From Falseniella ignava CCUG 37419 (GTDB taxonomy: Bacteria; Bacillota; Bacilli; Lactobacillales; Aerococcaceae): a stretch of 64,000 nucleotides of DNA. The stretch's first letter is position 1. Each line of letters opens with the position of its first letter. A model generated the notes under the pieces. The model saw only the letters and a program-made list of their open reading frames with translations. It ran no database searches and was not told where the DNA came from. A program made the translations under genes and the position numbers. The stretch covers positions 770,430-834,429 of the forward strand of contig NZ_JH932301.1 of NCBI RefSeq assembly GCF_000301055.1, written 5' to 3'. Below, piece by piece: positions 46,832-56,623 of the stretch.

Positions 46832-47437
46832 ATGGCTTTTGAATTACCTAAATTACCCTATGAATATGATGCATTAGAACCAGTGATTGACAAACAAACA
46901 ATGGAAATTCATCATACAAAGCACCATCAAGCTTACGTTACAAATTTAAACAAAGTGATTGAAGGAACAGAGTATGAGTCATTGGAGCTTGAAGAATTAG
47001 TAAAGAAAATTGACACATTACCAGAATCAATTCAAACGGCTGTCAGAAATAATGGGGGAGGTCATTTGAACCACTCTCTATTCTGGAATTTATTACAATC
47101 ACCTAATGAAGAGACAACAATTCCATCCGAATTATCTGATAAACTGATTGAAGATTTTGGATCGATTGAATCATTTAAAGAAAAATTTGAAGCCAGCGCA
47201 AAAGGACGTTTTGGTTCTGGTTGGGCATGGTTAGTTGATAATCAAGGCACACTCGAAGTGATTGATTTACCAAATCAAGATAATCCTTTAATGATCGGTA
47301 AAACACCACTTTTTGGGTTAGATGTTTGGGAACATGCTTATTACTTGAACTATCAAAACCGTCGTCCAGAATACGTATCAAACTTCTGGAAGGTTGTTAA
47401 CTGGGAACAAGTTAACAAGTTATGGAAAGAAATCTAA
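46832..47437 (+). CDS. sodA: Superoxide dismutase, Mn/Fe family
   Basis: A 201-residue dismutase converting superoxide to peroxide and oxygen. Metal ligands are His27 ([10 protein letters not shown]), His81 (NHSLFW), Asp164 and His168 (LDVWEHAYY). The NNGGGHLNH run with Gly77 and a Gln near 149 fits the Mn type. The start at ATG 46832 follows AAGGAGG; a longer in-frame start inside typA is rejected. Confidence 0.95.
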   Translation: MAFELPKLPYEYDALEPVIDKQTMEIHHTKHHQAYVTNLNKVIEGTEYESLELEELVKKIDTLPESIQTAVRNNGGGHLNHSLFWNLLQSPNEETTIPSELSDKLIEDFGSIESFKEKFEASAKGRFGSGWAWLVDNQGTLEVIDLPNQDNPLMIGKTPLFGLDVWEHAYYLNYQNRRPEYVSNFWKVVNWEQVNKLWKEI

Positions 47438-47450
47438 TTAATTGAAGTTA

Positions 47451-47481
47451 AAACCGTGAATATATTTCACGGCTTTTTTAT
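47451..47481 (+). terminator. Terminator of sodA
   Basis: Arms CCGTGAA (47454-47460) and TTCACGG (47466-47472) with a 5-base loop, then C-T6. Confidence 0.88.
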
Positions 47482-47536
47482 TTTGGATGGCTGGTAATGG
47501 ATACATGACTCGATTGTTTAGCTCTCCTAAGCTTTG

Positions 47537-47545
47537 TGGTATAAT
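47537..47545 (+). promoter_or_regulatory. Extended -10 promoter for the ftsW-like gene
   Basis: TGG then TATAAT (47540-47545), 30 bases before the start, after the sodA terminator. Confidence 0.55.
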
Positions 47546-47575
47546 GGACCTTGAATTACTATAAGGAGGTGCAGT

Positions 47576-48832
47576 ATGAATGAAAATAATTTTTCAGATC
47601 ATACAAGCCAATCCACGCTTAAGAGTACAACGATATTAATGAGAATGAAGCAAAATTTAGCGCAAACTTTCTCTCGACTCGATTGGAAAATTATCAGTTT
47701 AACAAGCATTTTAATAATTATCGGATTAGTCTCAGTATTTAGCGCAACGATGCCGAATGATCCTGTTGGAACGTTACGTACCCAAATTTTTGCCATTACT
47801 TTAGGGGTGATTGCAGGGTTGGTTATTTTATCTGTTCCCTCAAAATGGCTAACAGATTACCGTCTAATTTTTCTAAGTAATTTTGTTATTTTAGCTTTAA
47901 TGTTTGTTACGCTTTTGATTGGGAAAATTGGAGGTGGAGCTCGAAGCTGGCTGATGATTGTCAATCGCTCGTTCCAGCCAAGCGAGTTCTTTAAATTAAC
48001 TTCCGTATGGTTAATAGCTTGGGCGATTAACTATTCAGATCGTGAAGAGATTCTTTCCCAGAAAAAAATCCGCATGTCGGTAGATAAGCTAGCGTTACTT
48101 ACGATTTTAGGAGGTTGTTTTTTAATTATTTTACAGCCAGACATGGGAATGTTGATGATTATCGCTATCAGCTTATTTTTGGTTAAACTTTATATAGATG
48201 GAAGTACCAAATGGGTTTCGAGATTCTATGGTGGAATGATTGCAGTATATATCGGTCTGCATCTCGTTTCTAATCTTTTTGATGAAGCGTTAGTAAGTTA
48301 TCAAGGGATGATGGAACATTTTTTTGAACGGGTCGCTGTTTTTACCAACCCTTTTAAATACCCATTAGCAGGAGGATACCAATTAATTGAGGGGTATAAA
48401 GCCCTTGCGGATGGTGGATTACTTGGAGTGGGCCTCTTTAATGGTCAAGCTAAGCAAGGACGTTTACCAGAAATACATACTGACTTTATTTTCGCTAATA
48501 TTGGAGAAGAATTAGGATTGGTAGGATGTTTAGTGATTATTATTTTATACACTATATTATTTTTGATTTTATATCAACGCGCTGCTCGCTCAAGGGATGT
48601 TTTTCGTCGTTCAATGATTGTAGGGATTGCTAATATGTTGGCCGTTCAGACCTTTACAAATATAGCCGGCTTGGCAAGTTTAATTCCATTAACTGGCGTA
48701 ACATTACCATTTATTAGTGTGGGCGGAACGAGTCTGTTGGTTTCCATTATAATGATAGCAATGGTACTACGGATGATTGTTGAAGAAGAAAATAGTAAAG
48801 AGTTAAGATTAATTTCGAATAAGAAGGGGTGA
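47576..48832 (+). CDS. ftsW: SEDS-family peptidoglycan polymerase, FtsW/RodA type
   Basis: A 418-residue, ten-helix membrane protein. Motifs are GGARSWLMIVNRSFQPSEFFKL near residues 122-143 and EIHTDFIFANIGEELGLVGC near 300, which holds the catalytic Asp of SEDS glycosyltransferases; the C-terminal helix contains GGTSLLVSII. These polymerases extend glycan strands with a partner class B PBP. FtsW rather than RodA is favoured by the typA-to-ylbG neighbourhood of Bacillus ylaO, but sequence alone does not settle it. The cytoplasmic N terminus (1-35) is polar. Confidence 0.85.
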   Translation: MNENNFSDHTSQSTLKSTTILMRMKQNLAQTFSRLDWKIISLTSILIIIGLVSVFSATMPNDPVGTLRTQIFAITLGVIAGLVILSVPSKWLTDYRLIFLSNFVILALMFVTLLIGKIGGGARSWLMIVNRSFQPSEFFKLTSVWLIAWAINYSDREEILSQKKIRMSVDKLALLTILGGCFLIILQPDMGMLMIIAISLFLVKLYIDGSTKWVSRFYGGMIAVYIGLHLVSNLFDEALVSYQGMMEHFFERVAVFTNPFKYPLAGGYQLIEGYKALADGGLLGVGLFNGQAKQGRLPEIHTDFIFANIGEELGLVGCLVIIILYTILFLILYQRAARSRDVFRRSMIVGIANMLAVQTFTNIAGLASLIPLTGVTLPFISVGGTSLLVSIIMIAMVLRMIVEEENSKELRLISNKKG

Positions 48833-48837
48833 CTAAC

Positions 48838-49227
48838 TTGAAGTTTATACAGCGACAATCGATTATTGTTTGGTTATATTCGACAAAAAATATTCGACAA
48901 CTTAGGAAGTATGGCTTTGTTCATTATGTAAGCCAACGTATGAAGTATGCAATATTATATGTTAATAAAGAAGAGACCGCTAAAATCCTTCAGGAATTGC
49001 AAGGCTTGTTTTTTGTTAGAGAAGTAGAATTGTCTCATCGTGATGAAATTGATATGACTTTTGAAGGTGCGATTGAACCATTCGATATTAATATGGTTCA
49101 GGACGATTTTATAATCGAGGAAACGGATGAATCATTCTTCGAGATGATGCGCCAATCATTCAAAATAGAAGATTCAAAGAAAAGTGCAGCATCGGATCGG
49201 TCGGAGGAAGAGTCATCATGCGAGTGA
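48838..49227 (+). CDS. YlbG family protein (DUF2129)
   Basis: A 129-residue protein whose first 90 residues are the YlbG family (SIIVWLYSTKNIRQLRKYGFVHYVSQRMKYAILYVN; VREVELSHRDEIDMTF). The acidic tail beyond residue 95 is an extension not usual for the family. The TTG at 48838 lies 9 bases after AAGGGG; a GTG at 48829 would sit directly on the ribosome site. It overlaps rsmD by 10 bases; ylbG-rsmD-coaD is a conserved cluster. Function unknown. Confidence 0.83.
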   Translation: MKFIQRQSIIVWLYSTKNIRQLRKYGFVHYVSQRMKYAILYVNKEETAKILQELQGLFFVREVELSHRDEIDMTFEGAIEPFDINMVQDDFIIEETDESFFEMMRQSFKIEDSKKSAASDRSEEESSCE

Positions 49228-49781
49228 TTGCAGGGGAGTATGGCAGTCGAAAGCTCCAAGCAGTACCTGGTAATAATACGCGACCTACTACAGATAAAAT
49301 TAAAGAAAATATTTTTAATATGTTAGGCGGTTTTTTTGACGGAGGGGTTGTATTAGATTTCTATGGTGGTAGCGGTGCTTTAGCGATTGAAGCGGTCTCG
49401 AGAGGGTTTAATAAAGCCATTATATGCGAACGCTATCGTCCTGCCATTCAGACAATTGAAAAGAATATTGAGGTGACCCGATCACCTGAAAAATTCAAAA
49501 TTCTTTCGGGTGAAAATCGAAAGGGACTATTAAAATACACTGATACCTTATCGATGGACTTGAAATTTAATTTAGTATTTATTGATCCCCCCTATGCTAA
49601 AGAACGAATTGTTGAAGATATCGAATGGTTGGTCGCACATGAGTTGCTAGATACAAACTGTCAAATTGTTTGTGAATATGACGCAACACATTCATTGCCC
49701 GATTCAATCCTTCATTATCGTGAGAATAAGACCAAACGGTATGGTCAATCGATGATTCGAATCTATGAAGAAATGAGGTAA
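49218..49781 (+). CDS. rsmD: 16S rRNA guanine-N2 methyltransferase RsmD
   Basis: A 187-residue SAM-dependent methyltransferase acting at G966 of 16S rRNA. RVIAGEYGSRKLQAVPG...RPTTDKIKENIFNML at the N terminus, SAM loop LDFYGGSGALAIEAVSRG near residues 46-63, and the catalytic FIDPPYAKE near 118. The cluster with coaD is conserved. Confidence 0.93.
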   Translation: MRVIAGEYGSRKLQAVPGNNTRPTTDKIKENIFNMLGGFFDGGVVLDFYGGSGALAIEAVSRGFNKAIICERYRPAIQTIEKNIEVTRSPEKFKILSGENRKGLLKYTDTLSMDLKFNLVFIDPPYAKERIVEDIEWLVAHELLDTNCQIVCEYDATHSLPDSILHYRENKTKRYGQSMIRIYEEMR

Positions 49782-49784
49782 ACA

Positions 49785-50276
49785 ATGGACCATCAACCTA
49801 AAATAGCTTTATTTCCCGGGACATTTGACCCATTAACCCTAGGTCATTTAAACATAATTGATCGTGTAAGTCGGTTGTTTGATGAAGTGATTGTTCTTGT
49901 AGCAGTCAATACGTCGAAGAAACATTTATTTAGTGTAGATGAGCGAATCCGTCTCATCTATGAAAATATCAAAGAATATAATAATGTCCGCATTGATACA
50001 TTAACAGATGGACTTGTTGCGACTTATTATCAACAACATCACGCTAGTACCATTGTAAGAGGTGTACGCAACTCAACGGATTTTGACTATGAATTTACCA
50101 TTGCATCTGGGAATGCTCGACAAGGAAAAAATATCGAGACGATGATTTTATACGCAGCCGATGAATATCGCTTCTTAAGTTCATCATTAATTAAAGAGAT
50201 TGCGTATTTTAAAGGAGATATTCATGATATGGTACCTGAAAATGTTCGAATCGCCATGGAAGCGAAATTCAAGTAA
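49785..50276 (+). CDS. coaD: Phosphopantetheine adenylyltransferase
   Basis: A 163-residue nucleotidyltransferase making dephospho-CoA. The motif GTFDPLTLGHLNII (11-24) holds the T/HxGH site, followed by RGVRNSTDFDYE near 92 and FLSSSLIKEIA near 128. It starts 3 bases after rsmD. Confidence 0.95.
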   Translation: MDHQPKIALFPGTFDPLTLGHLNIIDRVSRLFDEVIVLVAVNTSKKHLFSVDERIRLIYENIKEYNNVRIDTLTDGLVATYYQQHHASTIVRGVRNSTDFDYEFTIASGNARQGKNIETMILYAADEYRFLSSSLIKEIAYFKGDIHDMVPENVRIAMEAKFK

Positions 50277-50292
50277 TTATTACAAATATATT

Positions 50293-50328
50293 AAAGAGGC
50301 AAATCTGATAAAGATTTGCCTCTTTTTT
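50293..50328 (+). terminator. Terminator of the ylbG-rsmD-coaD unit
   Basis: Perfect 14-bp arms AAAGAGGCAAATCT (50293-50306) and AGATTTGCCTCTTT (50312-50325) with a 5-base loop, ending in T6 (50323-50328). Confidence 0.92.
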
Positions 50329-50339
50329 GCGTATCTATT
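50323..50339 (+). promoter_or_regulatory. Candidate competence promoter box before comEA
   Basis: T6 (50323-50328, shared with the coaD terminator), G, then CGTATCTATT (50330-50339), five bases before AAAGGAGG. The same T6 and 10-mer lie before comGA at 10866-10881. If it is a -10-type box, the comEA leader would be only about 10-15 bases. Confidence 0.5.
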
Positions 50340-50359
50340 GATAGAAAGGAGGAAATATT

Positions 50360-51001
50360 GTGCAATACCAAAATTATCTTAGAAAATATATGTTGTGGAT
50401 TGTTGGAGGGATTGTATTGTTTATCATCTCACTGGGGGTTCAATATTATAACATAAGACAAACCCCACTTTATTTTACTGAAGAAACTTCAGAAGAACAC
50501 CTGTCCTCGGAAAATACGTCTCAATCCGAAGAAACAATAATCTATATTGATATTAAAGGGGCGGTAAATCGCCCTGGATTATATCAATTAAGTGAAGGAA
50601 GCCGAATGATTGATGCGATTGAAGCTGCGGGTGGCTTAACTATAGAGGCAGATGATCGTACGATTAACCTAGCAGAAAAGTTATTCGACCAGCAAAAAAT
50701 AATAGTTTACACGGAAAGTGAAGTAGAAGAACAATTAACGCAAGGAGATAGGGATAATTTGCTGGACCGAGATTATCATCTATCCAGTCCGTCCGTTGCT
50801 TCTCAAAAAATTAATATTAATATAGCGACTGTCGAGGAGCTACAAACATTACCGAATATTGGACCGAAAAAAGCACAAGCGATTATTGAATATCGTCAAA
50901 CGAATGGTTCATTCCAGTCAACTGATCAAATTAAAGAAATTAAAGGGATTGGTGAGAAGACCTATGAGGAACTCGCTCACCTAATTTCGGTAAGTCCATG
51001 A
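50360..51001 (+). CDS. comEA: Competence DNA receptor ComEA
   Basis: A 213-residue membrane-anchored DNA-binding protein. One N-terminal helix (about 13-30), a SLBB domain (IYIDIKGAVNRPGLYQLSEGSRMIDAIEAAGG, about 54-85) and a C-terminal helix-hairpin-helix pair (INIATVEELQTLPNIGPKKAQAIIEYR, about 152-210). It binds incoming duplex DNA at the outer membrane face and hands it to ComEC. GTG start after AAAGGAGG. Overlaps comEC (ATGA). Confidence 0.94.
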   Translation: MQYQNYLRKYMLWIVGGIVLFIISLGVQYYNIRQTPLYFTEETSEEHLSSENTSQSEETIIYIDIKGAVNRPGLYQLSEGSRMIDAIEAAGGLTIEADDRTINLAEKLFDQQKIIVYTESEVEEQLTQGDRDNLLDRDYHLSSPSVASQKININIATVEELQTLPNIGPKKAQAIIEYRQTNGSFQSTDQIKEIKGIGEKTYEELAHLISVSP

Positions 51002-53322
51002 GTAAGTTAAAATATCATTGGTTTTTTATTTTTTGTGCGATATTCGCGTTTATATATTCTTGGCTTCAACCTAGCTATTTATCAATAGGGATATGTATTT
51101 TAATTTTTATTCGTTTAATTACGTTAAAGAACAAACTTCTTTTAGTAATGAGTTTGGTCATTAGTTTACTCATTGTAGGGCGGGTGCGTATAATGGATTA
51201 TGAAATGAAGGAACATTTACAAATCAATTATCAATCCGTTGAACAAACACAAGTAAAGGTGGACCCTTATCAATTAGAATTTCGAGATGGCTATGCTAGA
51301 GGTTATGGCTATCTCTTTGATCGGCAACAAGAGCGTTGGTTCAAAGTATATTTAACGTTCAAAAATCCAGAAGGAACGCTGTATCAACAATTCGAAGGCA
51401 CTCCTTCGATCGTTCAAGTTAAAGGTGTTTTAAAAAGACCTGCTTCGAATCGTAATTTTTATTTATTTAATTTTCAAAAATATTTAAAAACAAAACAGAT
51501 TATTTGGCATTACGATGTTTTGCATGTTGAAGCGATTCGTTCAAACCCATCGATAGCATCCCGCTTCTATAAATTGCGTAATCAAATTGTCGGACAATAT
51601 AATCGGTATCAAACTCATCCTTGGTTTGCATTATTTCATAAACTGTTATTAAATAAATCTACTGAATTTTACCGAGACCAACGTGATACTTTTCAAATTA
51701 TGGGCGTAATGCATTTATTTGCGATTTCTGGTTTTCATATTGTGATGTTGCATTCTTACTTTAGTTATTTTCTAAAAAGAATGAGTATCTTAAATGATTA
51801 TGCATATTATATCGTGTTTGCTATTTTAATTTGTTATGCGAGTCTGATTGATTGGCCGATTGGCGTAACGCGTTCGATGTTTATGTTATATGTCACCCCC
51901 CATATCATGCGTCGAACTCAATGCGTGTCACGAGTTGATTTATTATCAATTCTTAGTATCACTTTGTTAATCATTAATCCTTATGAAGTTTGGTCCATAG
52001 GATATATCCTAAGTTTTTTAATATCCTATGTTTTAATCTTTAGCCCGAATTCATCGGTGATGCTATCAATACGAGATACCTTTAAAGTGAGTATGACTAT
52101 CATCCTATTTACTTGGCCGATTATGCTTCAGAGTCAATATACGTTGCATCTCGTTCAAATTATTACGATGACTTTAATAGGGATTTTATTTGAGAAAATT
52201 ATTTTGCCTTTCATGTTGCTGTCGGGATGGATCATTTTTCTTCCTGAACCCTTTCATCGTATTTTCATCCGCGGGTTCGATGCGATTGCAGAAATAATGA
52301 TTAATTTTTTTGAGATTTTATCATCAATCTCTCCATCGATTATTCTAGGTTATTTGCCGCATGGACTGTTTATCGGATTAATGATCGTAGCATTGTATCA
52401 ATTATATTCAAAAGAAAAGAAACGTCGATTGCTCGTTGTTACGATTACCTATCTCTTATTAATATGCGTTTATCCTTATTGTAATTTTACAACGAAAATA
52501 ACGATCATTGATGTTGGTCAAGGGATGGCAGTGTTGTACCAGTTGCCATTTAATCAAGGGACTTGGTTGATTGATACCGGAGGTAAATACGCCTACGATA
52601 CAAAACAAATCGATCGTCGATATGCTCATTACAATATCATTCCTGCTATGAAAGCACTCGGTGTCCAGTCATTGTCTGGGATTATTTTAACTCATTTAGA
52701 TTTAGATCATGTTGGAAATTTACCAGCAATTTTAGAAACTTTTCCAGTAGAATCAGTATTGTTGTTGGATAACCTAATGGCTGATGATTTTATTGTTGAA
52801 CAAAAAAATACATTTCAAAATGTAAGTTTTCAAGGCATTCCAGAAGGTCGTCTGTATAAAGTTTGGAATGAATCAATCCAGTTAGCTAGTTTAACTTCCG
52901 ATGAATTGACAACGAGCACCAGTCTTAGTAACGATCATAGTATTGGGGTACGATTAAAAATAGGCAACCTTTCATTTCTAACTTTAGGCGATATGTCAAC
53001 TCCTTTCGAAGAACGTTTTATACAACAATTTCCAAGTTTTTCACCGGATATTCTACATTTAAGCCACCATGGAAGTCGACATAGTTCGTCGGAGACTTTT
53101 CTGTCAATTATTGAGGCAAAACTTTTATTAAATTCAGCTGGTGAAAATAATCACTATCACCACCCACATTCAGAGGTAATTGAACGGGTAGAAGCATTAG
53201 GTAAGCCATATTTTTCAACTCATTCTGGTGGTGCGATACAATTAATCTACTTTCCTTATATTGGACTCCAAGTACGTCAAGTTTTTTCTGAAAAGCCATC
53301 CTTTACTAGTAAAGATTATTAA
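50998..53322 (+). CDS. comEC: DNA internalization channel ComEC/Rec2
   Basis: A 774-residue polytopic protein transporting single-stranded DNA into the cell. N-terminal membrane and OB region (1-200), Competence domain (about 210-480; MGVMHLFAISGFHI), and a C-terminal metallo-beta-lactamase-like domain (about 500-750) with DVGQGMAVL, THLDLDHVGN and LSHHGSRHSSSE, the likely nuclease that degrades the second strand. comEB, often between comEA and comEC in Bacillus, is absent. Full length, no disruption seen. Confidence 0.94.
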   Translation: MSKLKYHWFFIFCAIFAFIYSWLQPSYLSIGICILIFIRLITLKNKLLLVMSLVISLLIVGRVRIMDYEMKEHLQINYQSVEQTQVKVDPYQLEFRDGYARGYGYLFDRQQERWFKVYLTFKNPEGTLYQQFEGTPSIVQVKGVLKRPASNRNFYLFNFQKYLKTKQIIWHYDVLHVEAIRSNPSIASRFYKLRNQIVGQYNRYQTHPWFALFHKLLLNKSTEFYRDQRDTFQIMGVMHLFAISGFHIVMLHSYFSYFLKRMSILNDYAYYIVFAILICYASLIDWPIGVTRSMFMLYVTPHIMRRTQCVSRVDLLSILSITLLIINPYEVWSIGYILSFLISYVLIFSPNSSVMLSIRDTFKVSMTIILFTWPIMLQSQYTLHLVQIITMTLIGILFEKIILPFMLLSGWIIFLPEPFHRIFIRGFDAIAEIMINFFEILSSISPSIILGYLPHGLFIGLMIVALYQLYSKEKKRRLLVVTITYLLLICVYPYCNFTTKITIIDVGQGMAVLYQLPFNQGTWLIDTGGKYAYDTKQIDRRYAHYNIIPAMKALGVQSLSGIILTHLDLDHVGNLPAILETFPVESVLLLDNLMADDFIVEQKNTFQNVSFQGIPEGRLYKVWNESIQLASLTSDELTTSTSLSNDHSIGVRLKIGNLSFLTLGDMSTPFEERFIQQFPSFSPDILHLSHHGSRHSSSETFLSIIEAKLLLNSAGENNHYHHPHSEVIERVEALGKPYFSTHSGGAIQLIYFPYIGLQVRQVFSEKPSFTSKDY

Positions 53323-53419
53323 TTAATGTATAATGAATTTTATAGTAGAAGATATCCTATGAAAGAATCTAATCTAATTTTATACATTAAATACAATAAC
53401 TGAAAAGGAGCATAAAACG

Positions 53420-54358
53420 ATGCAAGCTTTGAAAATATGTAGCCTAACTATGCTAACGTTAAGTGTTTTAGCAGGTTGCGTCAATAGTCAAGCCAATCAA
53501 TATTCATCACAACAGGAAGAAATAACATCCCAAGAAGTTGAAACGGCAGAAGAAATGGCTGATTCTGTTGAGACAATAGAGGAATCGAGTGCAACGACTG
53601 AAGGCACTGCTGTAACACACCGTGTATGGACAGATTATCAACATTATGCGACGCCAAATGAGTCTGGATATGCTTACACCATCTACGATGACCCGGATAT
53701 TTCGTCGGAGATTTTTCCAATGGATGAGCGAAGTTCTGAAAATGTGTTGCTCTTTACCTTTGACGATGGTCCGGCAGAGCCTGATAGCTATATGCTTGAG
53801 ATGGCGAAATTGATGAAATCAAAAAATGTTAATGCGATTTTCTTAGTAAACGGCATGTTTTTAGAGGGTGAACGTGGTCGCTCGATTCTTAAAGAAGTCT
53901 ATGATATGGGATTTGAGATTGGGAACCATACAACTTACCATCAAAACTTAAAAGAGTTGACTTATGAAGAACAATATGAAGAAATCGCCCGTACAAGTGA
54001 GTTGATTGAAGAAATTACCGGCGAATCTGCCCGTTGGTTCAGACCTCCTTTTGGATTATATAACTTAGATACTTTGAAGATTTGTAATGAATTAGGTATG
54101 CAATTGTTTACCTGGAACTTTGGTTATGACTGGCAAGATGAATATTTAGATGGTGATGCGCTGGCGGAAATTTCTTTAACAACAGATTACTTACGCAAAG
54201 GAGCTAATATATTAATGCATGACCGTAAGTGGACCTATGAAGCATTAGAGCGAATGATTGATGGGTATAGAGAAATGGGATATGAAATTGTTGATCCACT
54301 TCTAATTCAATCACGGCCTAATAATTTAGAAGTGGGTACAAATAGTCAACAAGAATAG
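53420..54358 (+). CDS. Polysaccharide deacetylase lipoprotein (NodB family)
   Basis: A 312-residue lipoprotein: signal peptide with lipobox LAGC (Cys20), an acidic Ser/Glu/Thr linker (residues 25-70), then a NodB domain (about 108-290). Catalytic motifs: FTFDDGP (metal Asp and base), HTTYH (metal His pair), RWFRPPFG, the FTWNF strand and LMHD. Such enzymes de-N-acetylate cell-wall glycans such as peptidoglycan GlcNAc or MurNAc. It is followed closely by an alpha/beta hydrolase gene. Confidence 0.9.
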   Translation: MQALKICSLTMLTLSVLAGCVNSQANQYSSQQEEITSQEVETAEEMADSVETIEESSATTEGTAVTHRVWTDYQHYATPNESGYAYTIYDDPDISSEIFPMDERSSENVLLFTFDDGPAEPDSYMLEMAKLMKSKNVNAIFLVNGMFLEGERGRSILKEVYDMGFEIGNHTTYHQNLKELTYEEQYEEIARTSELIEEITGESARWFRPPFGLYNLDTLKICNELGMQLFTWNFGYDWQDEYLDGDALAEISLTTDYLRKGANILMHDRKWTYEALERMIDGYREMGYEIVDPLLIQSRPNNLEVGTNSQQE

Positions 54359-54367
54359 GAGTGTTAA

Positions 54368-55510
54368 TTGATGGGTCAAATAGATAAATGGGGACAGCGA
54401 CTGACCTATGGGGTAGGAGGATACTTAGCCTATAAGTTGTTTTATGATTTAAAAAACCAAAAAGATAATCAGCCCTCACATACGTTCAAACTTGACGAGT
54501 CTCAAGATGGTTTCCCAAATGATTTTGATTGGGTAAGTGAGAAAAATTATCAAACAAAGATGGATCAGCAAGTATTACCTTATGTGCAAAACTATTTAAT
54601 TTCGAACCAAATTCCTATCTCAAATTTCAATTTACATTATGATTTCTATTTAAAAAAAGAGGAATTCCCAACAATTATCTTTACACATGGGTTTATTGAA
54701 AATAAAGAAAAGTACTTTGAAATTATTTATTACTTACTTCAACTTAATTGCAATCTATTGCTTTATGATGTACGCGGTCATGGAGATTCAAAAGTTAATG
54801 CGAAAGATACACGCGTTGATATTGATTTCTTTGATCAGTTTGTTAATGATCTGTATCGTCTTATCGATCATGCAAAACAAACATATCATTTTACTGGACC
54901 ATGTTATTTAATGGGACACTCAATGGGTGGCATGATTTCGATGCGCTATGCTAAGCAATATCCTGAGACGATACAAGGTGTTATCTTATCTTCACCTATG
55001 CTCGCAATTAACACGCGACCTTTCTCGGCGGCATTTGCTTCATTATTAAGTAAGACACTTAAGCTTTCAGGGCAAGGGCATCGAGCCATTCCATTTCAAG
55101 ATATGATTGTACCGGCTGTGTTTTCAAAAGATCAAAGTGATGAATTAACATTGATGCCTAAAATGTCATACAGTCAAGCACGTATAAATTACATGCAGAA
55201 GATATCACGTAAGTTTGAAGTCAATCCTACCATCGGAGGAACATTATCTTGGTTGGCATCTTCGATGGCAGCAAGTGAGCAGATGCTTCAATTAAATTAT
55301 TATGATTCAATCCATATTCCTGTTTTAATTTTTATGAGTCAAGGTGATGACTTAGTCGATATTCGAGCTATAGATCATGCCTTAAATCACTTATACCTTG
55401 GATACGGATATGAGTACGAACACACAGGTCACAACTTGCTCCATGAAAAAGATGCTGTAATTCAAGATATAATTCGAAAAGTTAATTGTTTTATTGATTC
55501 TCACTCGTAA
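54368..55510 (+). CDS. Alpha/beta hydrolase (lysophospholipase-like)
   Basis: A 380-residue protein with an amphipathic or weakly hydrophobic start and an alpha/beta-hydrolase fold from about residue 80. THGFIENKEKYFE near 106, YDVRGHGDS near 135, nucleophile Ser in GHSMGGM near 180, acid in SQGDDLVD near 325 and His in TGHNLLHE near 357. This is the Hydrolase_4 / monoacylglycerol-lipase pattern. The substrate is unknown. It starts 9 bases after the deacetylase gene and is probably co-transcribed. Confidence 0.82.
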   Translation: MMGQIDKWGQRLTYGVGGYLAYKLFYDLKNQKDNQPSHTFKLDESQDGFPNDFDWVSEKNYQTKMDQQVLPYVQNYLISNQIPISNFNLHYDFYLKKEEFPTIIFTHGFIENKEKYFEIIYYLLQLNCNLLLYDVRGHGDSKVNAKDTRVDIDFFDQFVNDLYRLIDHAKQTYHFTGPCYLMGHSMGGMISMRYAKQYPETIQGVILSSPMLAINTRPFSAAFASLLSKTLKLSGQGHRAIPFQDMIVPAVFSKDQSDELTLMPKMSYSQARINYMQKISRKFEVNPTIGGTLSWLASSMAASEQMLQLNYYDSIHIPVLIFMSQGDDLVDIRAIDHALNHLYLGYGYEYEHTGHNLLHEKDAVIQDIIRKVNCFIDSHS

Positions 55511-55523
55511 TTAAAGACAAATT

Positions 55524-55628
55524 AAAAAAACCACTTAACGTATTTTTAAAACACCCTCAGTGGAGTAGGCATATAAATAATGAGTCTACTTTACAGAGTG
55601 TAATAATATTCGTCAAAGTGGTTTTTTT
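55524..55628. terminator. Very long hairpin between convergent genes
   Basis: Perfect 13-bp outer arms, A7-CCACTT (55524-55536) and AAGTGG-T7 (55616-55628), enclose 79 bases that continue to pair: ACG/CGT, TATT/AATA, ACAC/GTGT-like with CTC/GAG, and AGTAG/CTACT. The T7 ends make it a terminator for both strands (hydrolase and DegV genes), with an unusually large stem. Confidence 0.7.
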
Positions 55629-55633
55629 ATCTA

Positions 55634-56485
55634 TTATATTGTTTCATAGCCGATAATAATGCCGTTAGTTTCAGCGTAAAATGAGCATAAAGCGCTCCCG
55701 CAGTTGATATGAATATCGGCTTCAGGAAATAGTTTAGTTATTTCATCAGATACTTCTTGGGCTAAAGATTCACACAGTATATGGTTCAGATAAATTCTTC
55801 CGCCTCGGTAGCCGTTCTTAACCATATCATCAACCATCGCACGGATACCTCGTGCTTGACCTCGAACTTTGTGATTCAACTCAATGGTTCCCTCGTTAGT
55901 ACGTGTTCCAATTAAACGAATGCCCATCATTCCTATAACAGCGCTAATTAACTTTGATACACGACCGTTATTGGCTAAGTTTTTAACAGATTCAAGCATA
56001 ATTGCTACATGAGTGTTTTCATGATAGGCTTGAATCTTTTGCGCAAGTTCTTCAATAGATTGATTTGGATTTTCCTCAATCAATTCTACCGCTTTATGAA
56101 TTAATAAATCCATTTCACCTCCAGCAGAGCGACTATCATGGATATAAATGTCCAAAGAATTATTTTTTTCCTGGGCGAGGGTGGCACCGATTCTCGCACT
56201 ATTAAAACTACCAGAAAGCTGACCTGTAATAGTAAAACAAATAATTTTATTGGCCCCTTCAAAATGTTGGGCATAAACATCCGGTGATGGACAGGCGCTC
56301 GATGACTTCTCTTTTGCTTCATGCATTGTTTGAACAAAATTTTCTAAGTCTAACTGAGCATCATCAACAAATTCTTGTTCTCCGAGTCGAATCGTTAATG
56401 GAGCAACATCGAATTTTATATTTTTATTCGTAGGTAACGTTCGGATGGCAGAACCTGAGTCTGTCACGATTTTCCATTCAGTCAT
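55634..56485 (-). CDS. DegV family fatty acid-binding protein
   Basis: A 283-residue DegV protein: WKIVTDSGSA at the N terminus, the SSACPSP segment near 80, FTITGQLSGSFNSARIGA near 105 with the Thr/Ser fatty-acid carboxylate contacts, and NNGRVSKLISAVIGMMGIR near 172. DegV/FakB proteins bind acyl chains; some present them to FakA kinase for phospholipid synthesis. No fakA is nearby. ATG follows AAAGGAG. Confidence 0.88.
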   Translation of the reverse strand: MTEWKIVTDSGSAIRTLPTNKNIKFDVAPLTIRLGEQEFVDDAQLDLENFVQTMHEAKEKSSSACPSPDVYAQHFEGANKIICFTITGQLSGSFNSARIGATLAQEKNNSLDIYIHDSRSAGGEMDLLIHKAVELIEENPNQSIEELAQKIQAYHENTHVAIMLESVKNLANNGRVSKLISAVIGMMGIRLIGTRTNEGTIELNHKVRGQARGIRAMVDDMVKNGYRGGRIYLNHILCESLAQEVSDEITKLFPEADIHINCGSALCSFYAETNGIIIGYETI

Positions 56486-56623
56486 TATAAATCTCCTTTC
56501 AGGTGAATAATGATAACATCATTATACCTTGAATTCTTTTCGAACGTCAAACAATTGCTAAGTTGTCATAGGTTTGTAGTTTATGGGTAAGATTTTGAAT
56601 AGGGAAAATGGGGATTTTATCCA

